Translations under genes and position numbers: made by a program
Shown: piece by piece, positions 19,326-28,778 of the stretch
Numbering within the stretch: the stretch's first letter is position 1
How the letters are laid out: every line of letters starts with the position of its first letter
Origin: Chitinophaga pinensis
GTDB taxonomy: Bacteria; Bacteroidota; Bacteroidia; Flavobacteriales_D; Crocinitomicaceae
Length of the DNA stretch: 64,000 nucleotides
Assembly: GCA_943324745.2 (NCBI GenBank)
Contig: CALPMT020000005.1
Coordinates: forward strand, 51,578-115,577
Direction: 5' to 3'
The notes under the pieces: generated by a model
What the model was told of the DNA's origin: nothing
Database searches by the model: none
Seen by the model: only the letters and a program-made list of their open reading frames with translations

Positions 19326-19375
19326 TTGTCAATAAATCTTAAATTTTCCAGGCGTTTTTTTTGTAATATTGTATT

Positions 19376-20062
19376 ATGAAAAAAATATATTTAGTTGCAC
19401 TAACGCTTGTCAGTTCGATGAATTTGTTCGGACAAGCTACTTTTACTGACTCTACAAAGTCATGCGATTATCGTTTAATGACTTCACTCCATTTAGGTAC
19501 TGTTGGTTTTGGATTGGATTTTAAATACAATTCAGGCATTCATACTGCTCGTTTAGGCTATTCAACTATTCCTTTTCATTATGCAACGGTTATTGATATG
19601 GGATCGAAATTGAAGATGGGAGCTGAAACAAAAGTTTCCTATAACAACATACATTTAATATATGATTTACAACCATTTAAAAAAGCGGATTGGTTTAGGT
19701 TAAATGCTGGTGCTGCATATTTTGTAAGTGCATCAGTATTTGCTAAGTTGACACCTCAAGATAGTATAAACGCTAAGATTGTGTCATTATCACCAGAGGA
19801 AATTGGTAATGTTTCCATTACGGTTGATTCTAAAGGATTCGCTCCTTATTTGGGGATAGGATTAGGTAGAGCAGTTCCCAAAAACAGATTCAATGTTAAT
19901 TTTGATTTTGGCACCTATTATCTTCCAGCTCCAACAGTAACAGTTATCGGTACTAAATTGTTATCAAACAATACATCATTAGGCACTCAACTAACAGAAG
20001 ATTTAAAAGCATATCGTTGGATGCCAATGCTTCAATTAAACCTTACCTACATAATCAAATAA
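19376..20062 (+). CDS. predicted outer-membrane/periplasmic protein
   Basis: 228 aa with a signal peptide (MKKIYLVALTLVSSMNLFGQ) and alternating-strand sequence with several Gly-aromatic turns, ending in LNLTYIIK as outer-membrane barrels do. It resembles small 8-strand barrel proteins, but I recognise no specific family. The following lipoprotein gene starts 18 bp later in the same direction, and a terminator closes the pair, so they are likely one transcript and may work together in the outer membrane. Confidence 0.65.
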   Translation: MKKIYLVALTLVSSMNLFGQATFTDSTKSCDYRLMTSLHLGTVGFGLDFKYNSGIHTARLGYSTIPFHYATVIDMGSKLKMGAETKVSYNNIHLIYDLQPFKKADWFRLNAGAAYFVSASVFAKLTPQDSINAKIVSLSPEEIGNVSITVDSKGFAPYLGIGLGRAVPKNRFNVNFDFGTYYLPAPTVTVIGTKLLSNNTSLGTQLTEDLKAYRWMPMLQLNLTYIIK

Positions 20063-20080
20063 TCTTATTAATTAATATTT

Positions 20081-21760
20081 ATGAAAAAGAAAATAGTTTA
20101 TGGTTTAGCAGCATTGTCTCTTGTGGCATTATTGACTACCCCTTTTGGATGTAAAAAAATTAATCCAAGTGATTATTCAATTAGTGTAGATACTGATGTT
20201 TTTAGTTCTCCAATGATGGTGTTTTTTGAAAACGCTAAAGCAGATGCTACTAAGCAACCAGAGGGTGATTTTACAGTTAAAATTTCCGGAGATGATGCAT
20301 CAAAAGTAGTTACCGTTTTAGGAACTCGTGATTTTCAAGCACATGAAGGATGGATTGCATTAAATTTAGCAAAGGGAGTTGATGCTTCTGTTAAGCCAGT
20401 TTCATTTATATTGACAGCTAAAATTGATGGTTTTGAAGAAGTTAGGAAAGAGATAGTGATTTCTTCTAAAGATGATGCTAAGTTTACCATTAAAGTAATT
20501 GAAATAGGAAATCATCCGTCAGGAGTTGCTGAAGAAACTAAAAACATTCCATTAACGAATGGTGTTATTAGTTCAGATCAATATTTAAATACGATTGTTG
20601 AAAATGGAGCAACAGAAACTGTATCATTAAAATTGCCTTCTGGGACTAAAATGTTAAACAAAAATGGAGAACCTATTTCTGGAGCTTCAATGTCAACGAA
20701 CGTTAGGTTTTATGATGTGTCTGATGAATCGATACATGTATTTCCTGGCGGATTAGCACCTCAGTTAGTTACAGATAAAGATGGTAAAAAAATAGATGGA
20801 GGTATTCATTTCTTTACAGCTGGATTGATGGATGTAGATATGAAAATTGGAGATGATGAAGTTAAAAAATTCAGTAATCCAATAGACGCAGAAATAAAAA
20901 TAAATGAAAATCAAGATAATTTTACGACAGGTCAAAAGGTAAAAGAAGGTGATTTAATTCCTTTGTGGAGTTTAGATGAATTAACGGGTCAATGGCAAGA
21001 AGAAGGTACTGCGAAAGTTGTAAATTCTAATGGCTCCTTGACAGCTCAATTTAAAATAACTCACTTGTCTGGATGGAATTTAGATTGGGGTTGGTCAATG
21101 TTCGGTAGCTATGGCACTAAGAAAGTTAAATTAGATGTGATTTTCGAAACTTCTTGGGTTAATCCTACTGGATTGTATGAAGTTACACTAAGGTCTCCTA
21201 ATGGAGGGTATTTAGGAGCACTTCATTGCACACCTATTTATGATGGTTTTGTAGCTACTTTTGAAAGTACTCCTAATATCCCATTGGCATATATTGAAAT
21301 ATATGATAGAGTTACAAAAAAGATAGTTCATAAGTCTGCACCATTTAATCCATCTACACAAAATAAATATAATGTGAAAATTGCAGATTCACCTTTGAAA
21401 TATGTTGATGTATCTTTAACTTATTCTTTAGTCAATACAAAAAATCCTAAGTTAAAACCAACTGCATCCGCTCAAATAATTATAACAGATTTAGTATCTG
21501 GTATAAAAACAAGTTTTTTTACTGGAAGTACTAGTATGAAAAGTGACAAGGGTAATATAAAAGTTAGATTGATCAGTGGAAGAAATTATAAAGTTAGTAC
21601 GTTAGGTAAGGATGGTAAAATTATTTCTTGTGAATCTGTTTTTGACATCAATGACTTATCGAAACTTAAATATGATAAAATTAACGGTTTAAATGTTAAA
21701 AAATTACAATACAATGCTACAAATAAGACGGTAGAAATTGAGTTTGAATATTTGTTGTGA
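20081..21760 (+). CDS. hypothetical lipoprotein, beta-rich
   Basis: 559 aa. The signal sequence ends in LTTPFGC-Lys-Lys, a Bacteroidota-style lipobox. The body is beta-rich with Ig/fibronectin-like spacing and no enzymatic motif. A Trp-rich stretch (about 327-345, HLSGWNLDWGWSMFG) may be a carbohydrate- or lipid-facing patch. Such proteins are usually tethered to the outer membrane. It is second in a two-gene unit with the preceding barrel-like gene. Confidence 0.7.
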   Translation: MKKKIVYGLAALSLVALLTTPFGCKKINPSDYSISVDTDVFSSPMMVFFENAKADATKQPEGDFTVKISGDDASKVVTVLGTRDFQAHEGWIALNLAKGVDASVKPVSFILTAKIDGFEEVRKEIVISSKDDAKFTIKVIEIGNHPSGVAEETKNIPLTNGVISSDQYLNTIVENGATETVSLKLPSGTKMLNKNGEPISGASMSTNVRFYDVSDESIHVFPGGLAPQLVTDKDGKKIDGGIHFFTAGLMDVDMKIGDDEVKKFSNPIDAEIKINENQDNFTTGQKVKEGDLIPLWSLDELTGQWQEEGTAKVVNSNGSLTAQFKITHLSGWNLDWGWSMFGSYGTKKVKLDVIFETSWVNPTGLYEVTLRSPNGGYLGALHCTPIYDGFVATFESTPNIPLAYIEIYDRVTKKIVHKSAPFNPSTQNKYNVKIADSPLKYVDVSLTYSLVNTKNPKLKPTASAQIIITDLVSGIKTSFFTGSTSMKSDKGNIKVRLISGRNYKVSTLGKDGKIISCESVFDINDLSKLKYDKINGLNVKKLQYNATNKTVEIEFEYLL

Positions 21761-21785
21761 TTTTCAAAATTTGTTCATTTATTCA

Positions 21786-21817
21786 AAGCGTCTAGGATAA
21801 CTTCTAGGCGCTTTTTT
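21786..21817 (+). terminator. Rho-independent terminator
   Basis: Stem AAGCGTCTAG/CTAGGCGCTT (one G-U pair) with 8-nt loop, then TTTT. It closes the barrel/lipoprotein pair and lies just before the convergent small gene at 21839. Confidence 0.85.
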
Positions 21818-21838
21818 AATATTGTTATTGGATGAAAA

Positions 21839-22078
21839 TTAATGGTTGTTAATTTCAAGCCATTCATTTTCATTACTCTCCAAAATACCTTCATGTGCGA
21901 TCTTTATCAAATCCTGGATAAATAAGATTTCAGGATATTGTTTTGCTTCATGTAGGTATTGTTTTTTTATCGAACCAATGAATTGAACTTCTTCAAATTT
22001 TCGAGCATTAATAATGTGATAATAAGATCGATTATTATTTAGTTTTCTAAAAATAGGGTAGTCTATTTTGTTTTCCAT
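21839..22078 (-). CDS. small hypothetical protein
   Basis: 79 aa, soluble, acidic and aromatic-rich, starting MENKIDYPIFRKLNNN. No assigned motif. Its ATG is only 24 bp from that of nth on the other strand, so the two share a very short divergent promoter region. It is intact, not overlapped by another gene, and ends at the terminator of the preceding pair, which supports it being real. Confidence 0.6.
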   Translation of the reverse strand: MENKIDYPIFRKLNNNRSYYHIINARKFEEVQFIGSIKKQYLHEAKQYPEILFIQDLIKIAHEGILESNENEWLEINNH

Positions 22079-22102
22079 AGTTTAAAAATATATCTTTATT
22101 GT

Positions 22103-22747
22103 ATGACTAAAAAAGAAAAAGCCAACTATATTTTAACAGAATTGGAAAAATTATATCCAACGACTCCAGTGCCCTTAGATCATTCAAGTTCCTATACCTT
22201 ACTGATTGCAGTTTTACTTTCTGCACAGTGTACCGATGAACGCGTGAATAAAATTACACCTCTATTGTTTTCAAAAGCAGATACACCATGGGCTATGGTC
22301 AAATTAAGTATCGAGGAAATTCAACAAATTATAAGACCATGTGGACTTTCACCAAAAAAAGCCTATGCAATTTTTACGCTATCTCAAATACTTATTGATA
22401 AATATAACGGTGAAGTACCCGAAGACTTGGTTTTGTTAGAAGAATTACCTGGAGTTGGGCATAAAACGGCTTCTGTTGTCATGTCCCAAGCGTTTGGACA
22501 TCCAATGTTCCCTGTAGACACTCATATTCATCGTTTATTGACTCGTTGGGGAGTAACAAGTGGTAAAAACGTAGTTGAAACTGAAAAAGACGCAAAAAAA
22601 ATATTTCCAAAAGTTAGTTGGAATAAATTACATTTACAGATTATTTTTTATGGCAGAGAATATTCTCCTGCTCGAAGTCCAAAATCTGAAAAAGACTACA
22701 TCACACGTACAATAGGGACTAAAAAAGCATTGTCAGAACTTTTATAA
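22103..22747 (+). CDS. nth: endonuclease III-like DNA glycosylase lacking the 4Fe-4S cysteines
   Basis: Base-excision repair glycosylase/AP lyase for oxidised pyrimidines. The 214-aa protein has the helix-hairpin-helix LPGVGHKTA (115-123) with catalytic Lys121, and catalytic Asp139 in FPVDTHIHR. The C-terminus normally holds C-X6-C-X2-C-X5 or so-C for a 4Fe-4S cluster. Here the usual GREYC is GREYS (Ser188) and no Cys follows; the only cysteines are C43 and C80. The enzyme therefore appears to be a cluster-free variant. It converges on the S41 protease gene with a 2-bp gap. Confidence 0.9.
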   Translation: MTKKEKANYILTELEKLYPTTPVPLDHSSSYTLLIAVLLSAQCTDERVNKITPLLFSKADTPWAMVKLSIEEIQQIIRPCGLSPKKAYAIFTLSQILIDKYNGEVPEDLVLLEELPGVGHKTASVVMSQAFGHPMFPVDTHIHRLLTRWGVTSGKNVVETEKDAKKIFPKVSWNKLHLQIIFYGREYSPARSPKSEKDYITRTIGTKKALSELL

Positions 22748-22749
22748 AA

Positions 22750-24261
22750 CTATTTGCCGATAAAAAATCCTTGAATGGCTTTGGTTACAAACCAATCATC
22801 TTTCTTACCCATTTTAGGGTTAATCGGCTCTATGAATAAATCAGGCTGCTTTATCGTTTGAGGATTTTGTTGTAATGGTAAATGTGACCAAAATGTAAAA
22901 GGATTAATCATTACACTAAATTTGGTGTAGGGTAATACCATTTCTAATCCACCTGTGTTTCCACAAAAGAAACTTCCACCAGCAGGTTGACCCACAATTT
23001 TTGCTTTAGCTAAAGTTTTAAGATGACAAGCCAACAACGAAGCCGCTGAAAAAGATCCTTCGTCTGTTAAAACAATAATTTCACCTTCAAAAATCAAATC
23101 ACTATCTACATAACCCGTATATATTTCACTATCATACTCAGGATGCTTTCGCTTAAATCGTTTATTGATTCTGCTCGATTTTTTATAGTTTCTATAAAAC
23201 GCATTGTGCTTTTGTAGATACTTATTCGTGAAACGTTTAAATGATTTGTTATGTTCGTATTTACCTAATAATTTATTGGATCCTACGATATATTTCATAA
23301 AAGATGATTGTAATTGTCCGCCAGGATTTCCTCTTACATCAACAATCAATTTTTTTATTTCTTTTTTAGATATGTCTTTAAATGATGTTGCTAAAAACTT
23401 TTCATAGTTAGCACCGTGACATGCATAAAAAGATACAAATTTAAAATAAGCGTATTTACTCTTAATTACTGAGTATTTACCTATGTTTTTTAAATCTTTC
23501 TTTGATTGTGTTTCTAATTTATCTAATCGTTTTTTAATCGAATTAATTGGGGGATATCCAGTATATAAGTAGATACGTGCAGTGTCTCTTTTTGCGGAAT
23601 AAATGACTTCTATAGAATCTTTTCGATCACGATAGGCTACATTTCGGAAAAATTCAAAGAAGTGGGTAGCGTTTGAATATTTATAGTCTATACCATTTTC
23701 ATCCGATGAAATAAATTCTCCAATTCGACGCATCATTTTCGGAACGGTTTCACCATCAATGGCTATGATTTCAGCGTTTTTCGGTAGGTTTTTTTGCTGA
23801 CTTTTACGTTTGCCAAAATTGACTTTCTTTATATCTTCTTTGACTAAATCAGAAACGAATAATTTTTTACCAACAAGTACATAATCACAGGGTAATGATA
23901 GTCGCTCAGAATTCCATTCACCAAAAACACGTCCTGACGGCCATAAACGGGTATGTCCGCATTGAATAGTAGAAACAGCTTTACCAAATTGACGAAATAA
24001 TTCCATGAAAGGAAGTTCTACATCTAAATTTGAATACAAATTATCAAAAGCAAGTGAAACAGAATCTTGAGGTACGTGGATGTCTAGTTTACCTTCTTTT
24101 TGTGTTAACATATTTCTAAGTAACTCACAATCTTTACGTTGTAAATAAACTTCTTTATCCTCATCTGAAAATGAACATAGTAAAACTATAGATAAAATAA
24201 GAACATTAAATAACTTCACTCTTACTCTTCTCCCGAAAGTTTTCGGGACGTTACACTTCAC
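22750..24261 (-). CDS. S41-family (C-terminal processing protease-like) peptidase
   Basis: Up to 503 aa. The tail-specific-protease core is visible: VDVRGNPGGQL near residue 310, and the nucleophile region LTDEGSFSAASLLACHLK near 400 followed by GQPAGGSFFCGNTG. No PDZ domain is evident. The ATG at 24261 overlaps the terC stop by 4 bp. However, the signal-peptide-like KLFNVLILSIVLLCSFS begins after a GTG at 24219, and a palindrome lies between the two, so the GTG is an alternative start. It is third in the menD, terC, protease operon and probably exported. Confidence 0.82.
   Translation of the reverse strand: MKCNVPKTFGRRVRVKLFNVLILSIVLLCSFSDEDKEVYLQRKDCELLRNMLTQKEGKLDIHVPQDSVSLAFDNLYSNLDVELPFMELFRQFGKAVSTIQCGHTRLWPSGRVFGEWNSERLSLPCDYVLVGKKLFVSDLVKEDIKKVNFGKRKSQQKNLPKNAEIIAIDGETVPKMMRRIGEFISSDENGIDYKYSNATHFFEFFRNVAYRDRKDSIEVIYSAKRDTARIYLYTGYPPINSIKKRLDKLETQSKKDLKNIGKYSVIKSKYAYFKFVSFYACHGANYEKFLATSFKDISKKEIKKLIVDVRGNPGGQLQSSFMKYIVGSNKLLGKYEHNKSFKRFTNKYLQKHNAFYRNYKKSSRINKRFKRKHPEYDSEIYTGYVDSDLIFEGEIIVLTDEGSFSAASLLACHLKTLAKAKIVGQPAGGSFFCGNTGGLEMVLPYTKFSVMINPFTFWSHLPLQQNPQTIKQPDLFIEPINPKMGKKDDWFVTKAIQGFFIGK
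24231..24248. repeat. palindrome between terC and the S41 gene start
   Basis: TCCCGAAA (24231-24238) and TTTCGGGA (24241-24248) form an 8-bp inverted repeat around GT. It lies within the first codons of the longest S41 reading frame. No T-run follows, so it looks more like a dispersed palindrome or attenuating hairpin than a terminator. Confidence 0.55.
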
Positions 24262-25010
24262 TCCTTTATGCCTTTATTTTTTCGCATTTTGATGTTTATA
24301 AACTCAACAATCAAAGCATAAACCATAGCAAAATAGATATAGCCTTTAGGTACATGTTGCCCAAATGCCTCTGCAATTAATACCATTCCTATAGTTACTA
24401 AAAATGCTAGCGCAATCATTTTAACGGTAGGTCGTTTATTAATAAAATCAGAGATAGGTTTGGCAAATACTAGCATAATCATCATGGAGATAATTACAGC
24501 ACCAAAAATAATTACCATTGGATTTCCTTTACCGTCCTTACTTATTTCATTAGTCATACCTATTGCAGTAATAACTGAATCGAAACTAAAAACGATATCT
24601 ATCATCACAATTTGTAAAATAACAGAAGATAATTTAGTTTTAACCTTCACTTCTCCATCATGGTTTCCCTTTATAGTACTATGCATTTCTGATGTACTCT
24701 TATAAATTAAAAATAATCCACCAATCAGTAAAACTATACTTTGACCCGTGAAATTTGTTCCGAAAATTGTAAATAACGTATCTGTCATTCCCATTATCCA
24801 CCCGACAATAGATAATAAAAATAAGCGTACAATCAACGCTAAAATTAAACCTATGTTTCTAGCTTTGCGTTTCTTTTCTGCAGGTAATTTATCGGTAACA
24901 ATTGAAATAAATATAATGTTATCAATTCCAAGAACTATTTCTAATAGCGATAATACAACTAAATAAAACATGCCTGTTCCTGTAAAAAGAATTGAAAAAT
25001 AATCACTCAT
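24258..25010 (-). CDS. TerC-family integral membrane protein
   Basis: 250 aa, seven or so hydrophobic helices. The TerC signatures are EIVLGIDNIIFISIV (about 23-37) and, in the second half, IVFSFDSVITAIGM, each placing acidic residues in a membrane helix. TerC/Alx-like proteins take part in manganese or other metal-ion export and in loading secreted metalloproteins. It lies 23 bp after menD and overlaps the S41 gene by 4 bp. Confidence 0.92.
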   Translation of the reverse strand: MSDYFSILFTGTGMFYLVVLSLLEIVLGIDNIIFISIVTDKLPAEKKRKARNIGLILALIVRLFLLSIVGWIMGMTDTLFTIFGTNFTGQSIVLLIGGLFLIYKSTSEMHSTIKGNHDGEVKVKTKLSSVILQIVMIDIVFSFDSVITAIGMTNEISKDGKGNPMVIIFGAVIISMMIMLVFAKPISDFINKRPTVKMIALAFLVTIGMVLIAEAFGQHVPKGYIYFAMVYALIVEFINIKMRKNKGIKE

Positions 25011-25033
25011 AATTAAAATATTTTAGGTCAAAA

Positions 25034-26731
25034 TTAAGATAATACAGCAAAATAATGCTTTAACATGCGATCATTTAATGAAGAATCTGTATATATCTCC
25101 ATTAATTTAGGTTTATCATTGGATGAAAAAGAATAAAAATCTTCGATTTGTTGATCTATTTCTGAAATAGAACTTGATTTAAAATAAGTTAATCCAAATG
25201 CTTTACATAAAAATTCAGCAGAATAACCATGGTTATAGACAAAAAAATCGTTTAGCTCTTCAGTGGTATCTGGACCAGGAATAATTTTAAAAATACCTCC
25301 ACCATCATTATTAATCACAAAAATTCGAAGATTAGATAAGTTTAATTTGTTAAATAATGCATTACTATCATAGAAAAAAGAAATATCTCCTGTAATCAAA
25401 GTGTTACACTGATCTTTCTGAATGTATGCTGCACCTCCAGCAGTACTAGTACTACCATCTATTCCGCTTGTACCACGATTGCAAAAAGTAGTTATTGTTT
25501 TAATAGGATCAACTAATTGAGCATAGCGTACAACAGAGCTATTCGCTAGGTGTAAAATGGAGTTTTCAGGGATGTAATCAAGTAAAATGTGACTTGCTAT
25601 TAGATCTGTAAAATCTGTTTGGTTCTTAATGAAATTAAGTGCTTTGTCTTTATTTATGTAATCTAGCTGTTTCCATTTATTACGAAAACTGGCATTTGTT
25701 TTAACGCCAACTTTAGTTAATTCTTTAATAATTGTAGTCGAATCTACATTTAGTGAATACGAAAGGTTTTGATAGGTATCCATGAATGGAAAATCAGCAC
25801 CGATTTTCCAAATTTCCTTTGGACTATTTTTTCGTAGATATGCTTTAATTTTTTTAGACACTACTGCACCACCAAGTACGATTAGCAATTCAGGTGCAAA
25901 TTCAATTAATTCATTTTCTTTAATTCCTTGCAATGTTCGATCTATACAATGAACAAATTGAGTATGAATTAAGTTTGAAGTGTTTTCAACTAGAATGATT
26001 ACTGAAGGATCTTCAGCTAAAAATTTCAAGGCGTTTTCCAATGCTTCATTGGGTAACATTTGTCCACAAAGTATCATTTTCTTAGAATATTTATTCCAAG
26101 ATTTTTGAAGGATTGATAATTGTTGTTCAGACAATTCTTGATTTGATTCAAAAACCGTTATCGGTGCAAGTTCAATTTCTTGCGTTAACTCAATTTGCTG
26201 ATATAATGGTTCTGAAAAAGGTAAATTAATATGAACAGGTCCTTTTTTTATTCCATTTGCTCTATAAAAAGCTTCAGAAAGTTGACGTTTGACAAACCAA
26301 ATTTGTTCGTTATCCCAATTGTTTTCTGGGATTGTTGTAGAAAACCGAATGTGGTTTTTATATACTTCATGCTGTACAATTGTCTGTCCATCCCCTTGGT
26401 CTACCCAAGAAACAGGTCTGTCTGCAGTAAAAACGATTAAGGGTACTTGTTGGTAATATGCTTCTGCGATTGCTGGATAATAATTTAATGCCGCTGAGCC
26501 TGAGGTACAGCAAAGTCCAACTAATTTGTTTGTTTGTTGAGCCATTCCTAAAGCGTAAAAAGCTGCTGAACGTTCATCTGGAATTACAATACATTCAATT
26601 TCTGGGTGTTGATTAAATGCGATGGATAAAGGTGCATTACGTGAACCTGGAGAAAAAACAACATATTTTAACCTTAATGCAACAGATTGTTGAACTAAAA
26701 ATTGAATGTGTGATTTTGCGCTTGATTTCAC
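25034..26731 (-). CDS. menD: 2-succinyl-5-enolpyruvyl-6-hydroxy-3-cyclohexene-1-carboxylate synthase (MenD)
   Basis: Thiamine-diphosphate enzyme that joins isochorismate and 2-oxoglutarate in menaquinone synthesis. The 565-aa product has FSPGSRNAPLSIAF (27-40), the ThDP-activating Glu in IPDERSAAFYALG (about 54), GNRGTSGIDGSTSTA-like motif (CNRGTSGIDGS), and the ThDP-binding segment TGDISFFYDSNAL with VINNDGGGIF. Length is normal. It starts the minus operon leading to terC and the S41 protease. The other men genes are not in the window. Divergent from rpsA. Confidence 0.95.
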   Translation of the reverse strand: MKSSAKSHIQFLVQQSVALRLKYVVFSPGSRNAPLSIAFNQHPEIECIVIPDERSAAFYALGMAQQTNKLVGLCCTSGSAALNYYPAIAEAYYQQVPLIVFTADRPVSWVDQGDGQTIVQHEVYKNHIRFSTTIPENNWDNEQIWFVKRQLSEAFYRANGIKKGPVHINLPFSEPLYQQIELTQEIELAPITVFESNQELSEQQLSILQKSWNKYSKKMILCGQMLPNEALENALKFLAEDPSVIILVENTSNLIHTQFVHCIDRTLQGIKENELIEFAPELLIVLGGAVVSKKIKAYLRKNSPKEIWKIGADFPFMDTYQNLSYSLNVDSTTIIKELTKVGVKTNASFRNKWKQLDYINKDKALNFIKNQTDFTDLIASHILLDYIPENSILHLANSSVVRYAQLVDPIKTITTFCNRGTSGIDGSTSTAGGAAYIQKDQCNTLITGDISFFYDSNALFNKLNLSNLRIFVINNDGGGIFKIIPGPDTTEELNDFFVYNHGYSAEFLCKAFGLTYFKSSSISEIDQQIEDFYSFSSNDKPKLMEIYTDSSLNDRMLKHYFAVLS

Positions 26732-26920
26732 CGATTAAATTTGAGTTGTATTAAGCTCACAAAATTATCATTTTTATTGATTTTCACTGAGTTTTTCTTC
26801 GTGTTTTCAGATATATGACGTATATTCGCGCAAATAAAGTGCTGTTAACCTTAATTTAGACAGCTACTATTCACACTTTCGTTTGTTTTGAGGTTCTTAC
26901 GAAATACAATTTTAAGCCAA

Positions 26921-28726
26921 ATGGCAGAAACAAAAATTACAGGGCAGGGAACTGCTGATTTTGACTGGGATGCATTAGCATTAGACGGTTACACACAAAT
27001 CCAACGTTCAGAATTAGCTGACACGTATGAAAAAACATTAAGTTCTATCAATGAAAAAGAAGTAATTGAAGGAACAGTTGTTGTTTTAACAAAACGTGAA
27101 GCGGTTATCAACGTAGGTTACAAATCTGAAGGGGTTATTCCAGTAAGTGAATTCCGTTACAATCCAGATTTAAAAGTGGGTGATAAAGTTGATGTATATG
27201 TTGAATGTCAAGAAGACAAATCAGGTCAACTAGTGATCTCTCACCGTACTGCACGTATGCACAAAGCATGGATTCGTGTGAATGACGTATTACGTACAGG
27301 TGAAATCATTACTGGTTTTGTTAAGTGTCGTACAAAAGGTGGTCTTATCGTTGACGTATTTGGTATTGAAGCATTCTTACCAGGTTCTCAAATCGATGTT
27401 AAACCAATCCGTGATTACGATATCTATGTTGGTAAAAACATGGAATTCAAAGTGGTTAAAATTAACCAAGAATTCCGTAACGTTGTTGTTTCTCATAAAG
27501 CGCTTATTGAGGCTGAATTAGAAGAACAGAAAAAACAAATCATCTCAGGTCTTGAAAAAGGACAAGTTCTTGAAGGTACTGTTAAGAATATTACTTCTTA
27601 CGGTGTATTCATCGACTTAGGAGGTGTTGATGGATTAATCCACATTACTGACCTTTCTTGGGGTCGTGTAAATCACCCAGAAGAAATCGTTGAGTTAGAT
27701 CAAAAATTGAATGTTGTAATTCTTGATTTTGATGATGACAAAAAACGTATTGCTTTAGGATTAAAACAATTAAGCGCTCACCCATGGGATGCTTTAGATG
27801 CTAACATCCAAGTTGGAGACAAAGTATCTGGAAAAGTAGTTGTTATGGCTGATTATGGTGCTTTCGTTGAAATCGCTGCGGGTGTTGAAGGATTAATTCA
27901 CGTTTCTGAAATGAGTTGGTCACAACATTTACGTTCTGCACAAGACTTTATGTCTGTTGGAGATACAGTAGAAGCTGTTGTATTAACTTTAGACAGAGAA
28001 GAAAGAAAAATGTCTTTAGGTATCAAACAATTGATGCCAGATCCATGGACAGCAATCGAAGCTAAATATGCAGTAGCAACTAAACACGATGCTAAAGTTC
28101 GTAATTTCACAAACTTTGGAGTATTCGTTGAATTAGAAGAAGGTGTTGACGGATTGATTCACATTTCTGACCTTTCCTGGCAGAAAAAAATCAAACATCC
28201 ATCTGAATTCTGCAAAGTAGGTGACGAAATGAAAGTTGTTGTATTAGAAATCGATCGTGAAAACCGTCGTATTTCTTTAGGTCACAAACAATTGGAAGAG
28301 AATCCATGGGATGTATTTGAAACAATCTTCGGAGAAGGAACAATTCACCAAGGTACGATCATTGAAACGAAAGACAAATCTGGTATCGTTGCTCTTCCTT
28401 ATGGTGTTGAAGGAATTTGTCCTGCTAAACACTTGAAAAAAGAAGATGGATCAAATGCTAAAATTGACGAAACTTTAGATTTCAAAGTGATTGAATTCAA
28501 CAAAGAATCTAAAAAAATCGTTGTATCTCACACACGTTTATTCGAAGAAGGAGAAGATCGTCCAACTACAGCTACTAAATCTACAGAAGCTAAAGGCGGT
28601 AAGAAAGCTGGTGCTGGTAGCTCAACTGCTCAAGCAGTAAAAGCAATCAACTCTAACTCTGAAAAATCTACGTTAGGTGATTTAGATGCGTTATCTGCAT
28701 TGAAAGACAAAATGGAAGGTAAATAA
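26921..28726 (+). CDS. rpsA: 30S ribosomal protein S1
   Basis: 601 aa from the ATG at 26921 (MAETKITGQG); the frame extends upstream to a TTG, but those residues are not S1-like. Six S1 (OB-fold) repeats can be counted, beginning near GTVVVLTKREA, GFVKCRTKGG, GTVKNITSYGVF, GKVVVMADYGAF, AKVRNFTNFGVF and GTIIETKDKSG. Repeats 3-5 carry the full VDGLIH(I/V)S pattern. The Ala/Gly/Ser/Lys-rich tail after about residue 545 is a variable extension. S1 binds mRNA and helps initiation, important where Shine-Dalgarno sequences are rare. A terminator follows at once. Confidence 0.95.
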   Translation: MAETKITGQGTADFDWDALALDGYTQIQRSELADTYEKTLSSINEKEVIEGTVVVLTKREAVINVGYKSEGVIPVSEFRYNPDLKVGDKVDVYVECQEDKSGQLVISHRTARMHKAWIRVNDVLRTGEIITGFVKCRTKGGLIVDVFGIEAFLPGSQIDVKPIRDYDIYVGKNMEFKVVKINQEFRNVVVSHKALIEAELEEQKKQIISGLEKGQVLEGTVKNITSYGVFIDLGGVDGLIHITDLSWGRVNHPEEIVELDQKLNVVILDFDDDKKRIALGLKQLSAHPWDALDANIQVGDKVSGKVVVMADYGAFVEIAAGVEGLIHVSEMSWSQHLRSAQDFMSVGDTVEAVVLTLDREERKMSLGIKQLMPDPWTAIEAKYAVATKHDAKVRNFTNFGVFVELEEGVDGLIHISDLSWQKKIKHPSEFCKVGDEMKVVVLEIDRENRRISLGHKQLEENPWDVFETIFGEGTIHQGTIIETKDKSGIVALPYGVEGICPAKHLKKEDGSNAKIDETLDFKVIEFNKESKKIVVSHTRLFEEGEDRPTTATKSTEAKGGKKAGAGSSTAQAVKAINSNSEKSTLGDLDALSALKDKMEGK

Positions 28727-28746
28727 TAGTACCTAACAAAATACGG

Positions 28747-28778
28747 AAGCCCTGCTGAATTTTCAGTGGGGCTTTTTT
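28747..28778 (+). terminator. Rho-independent terminator after rpsA
   Basis: 12-bp stem, AAGCCCTGCTGA (28747-28758) with TCAGTGGGGCTT (28763-28774), two wobble pairs, 4-nt loop, then a T-run. Confidence 0.9.

Noticed and set aside
26888..26920. TTG-initiated N-terminal extension of ribosomal protein S1
   Set aside because: The added 11 residues are not S1-like and the ATG at 26921 begins the typical sequence.
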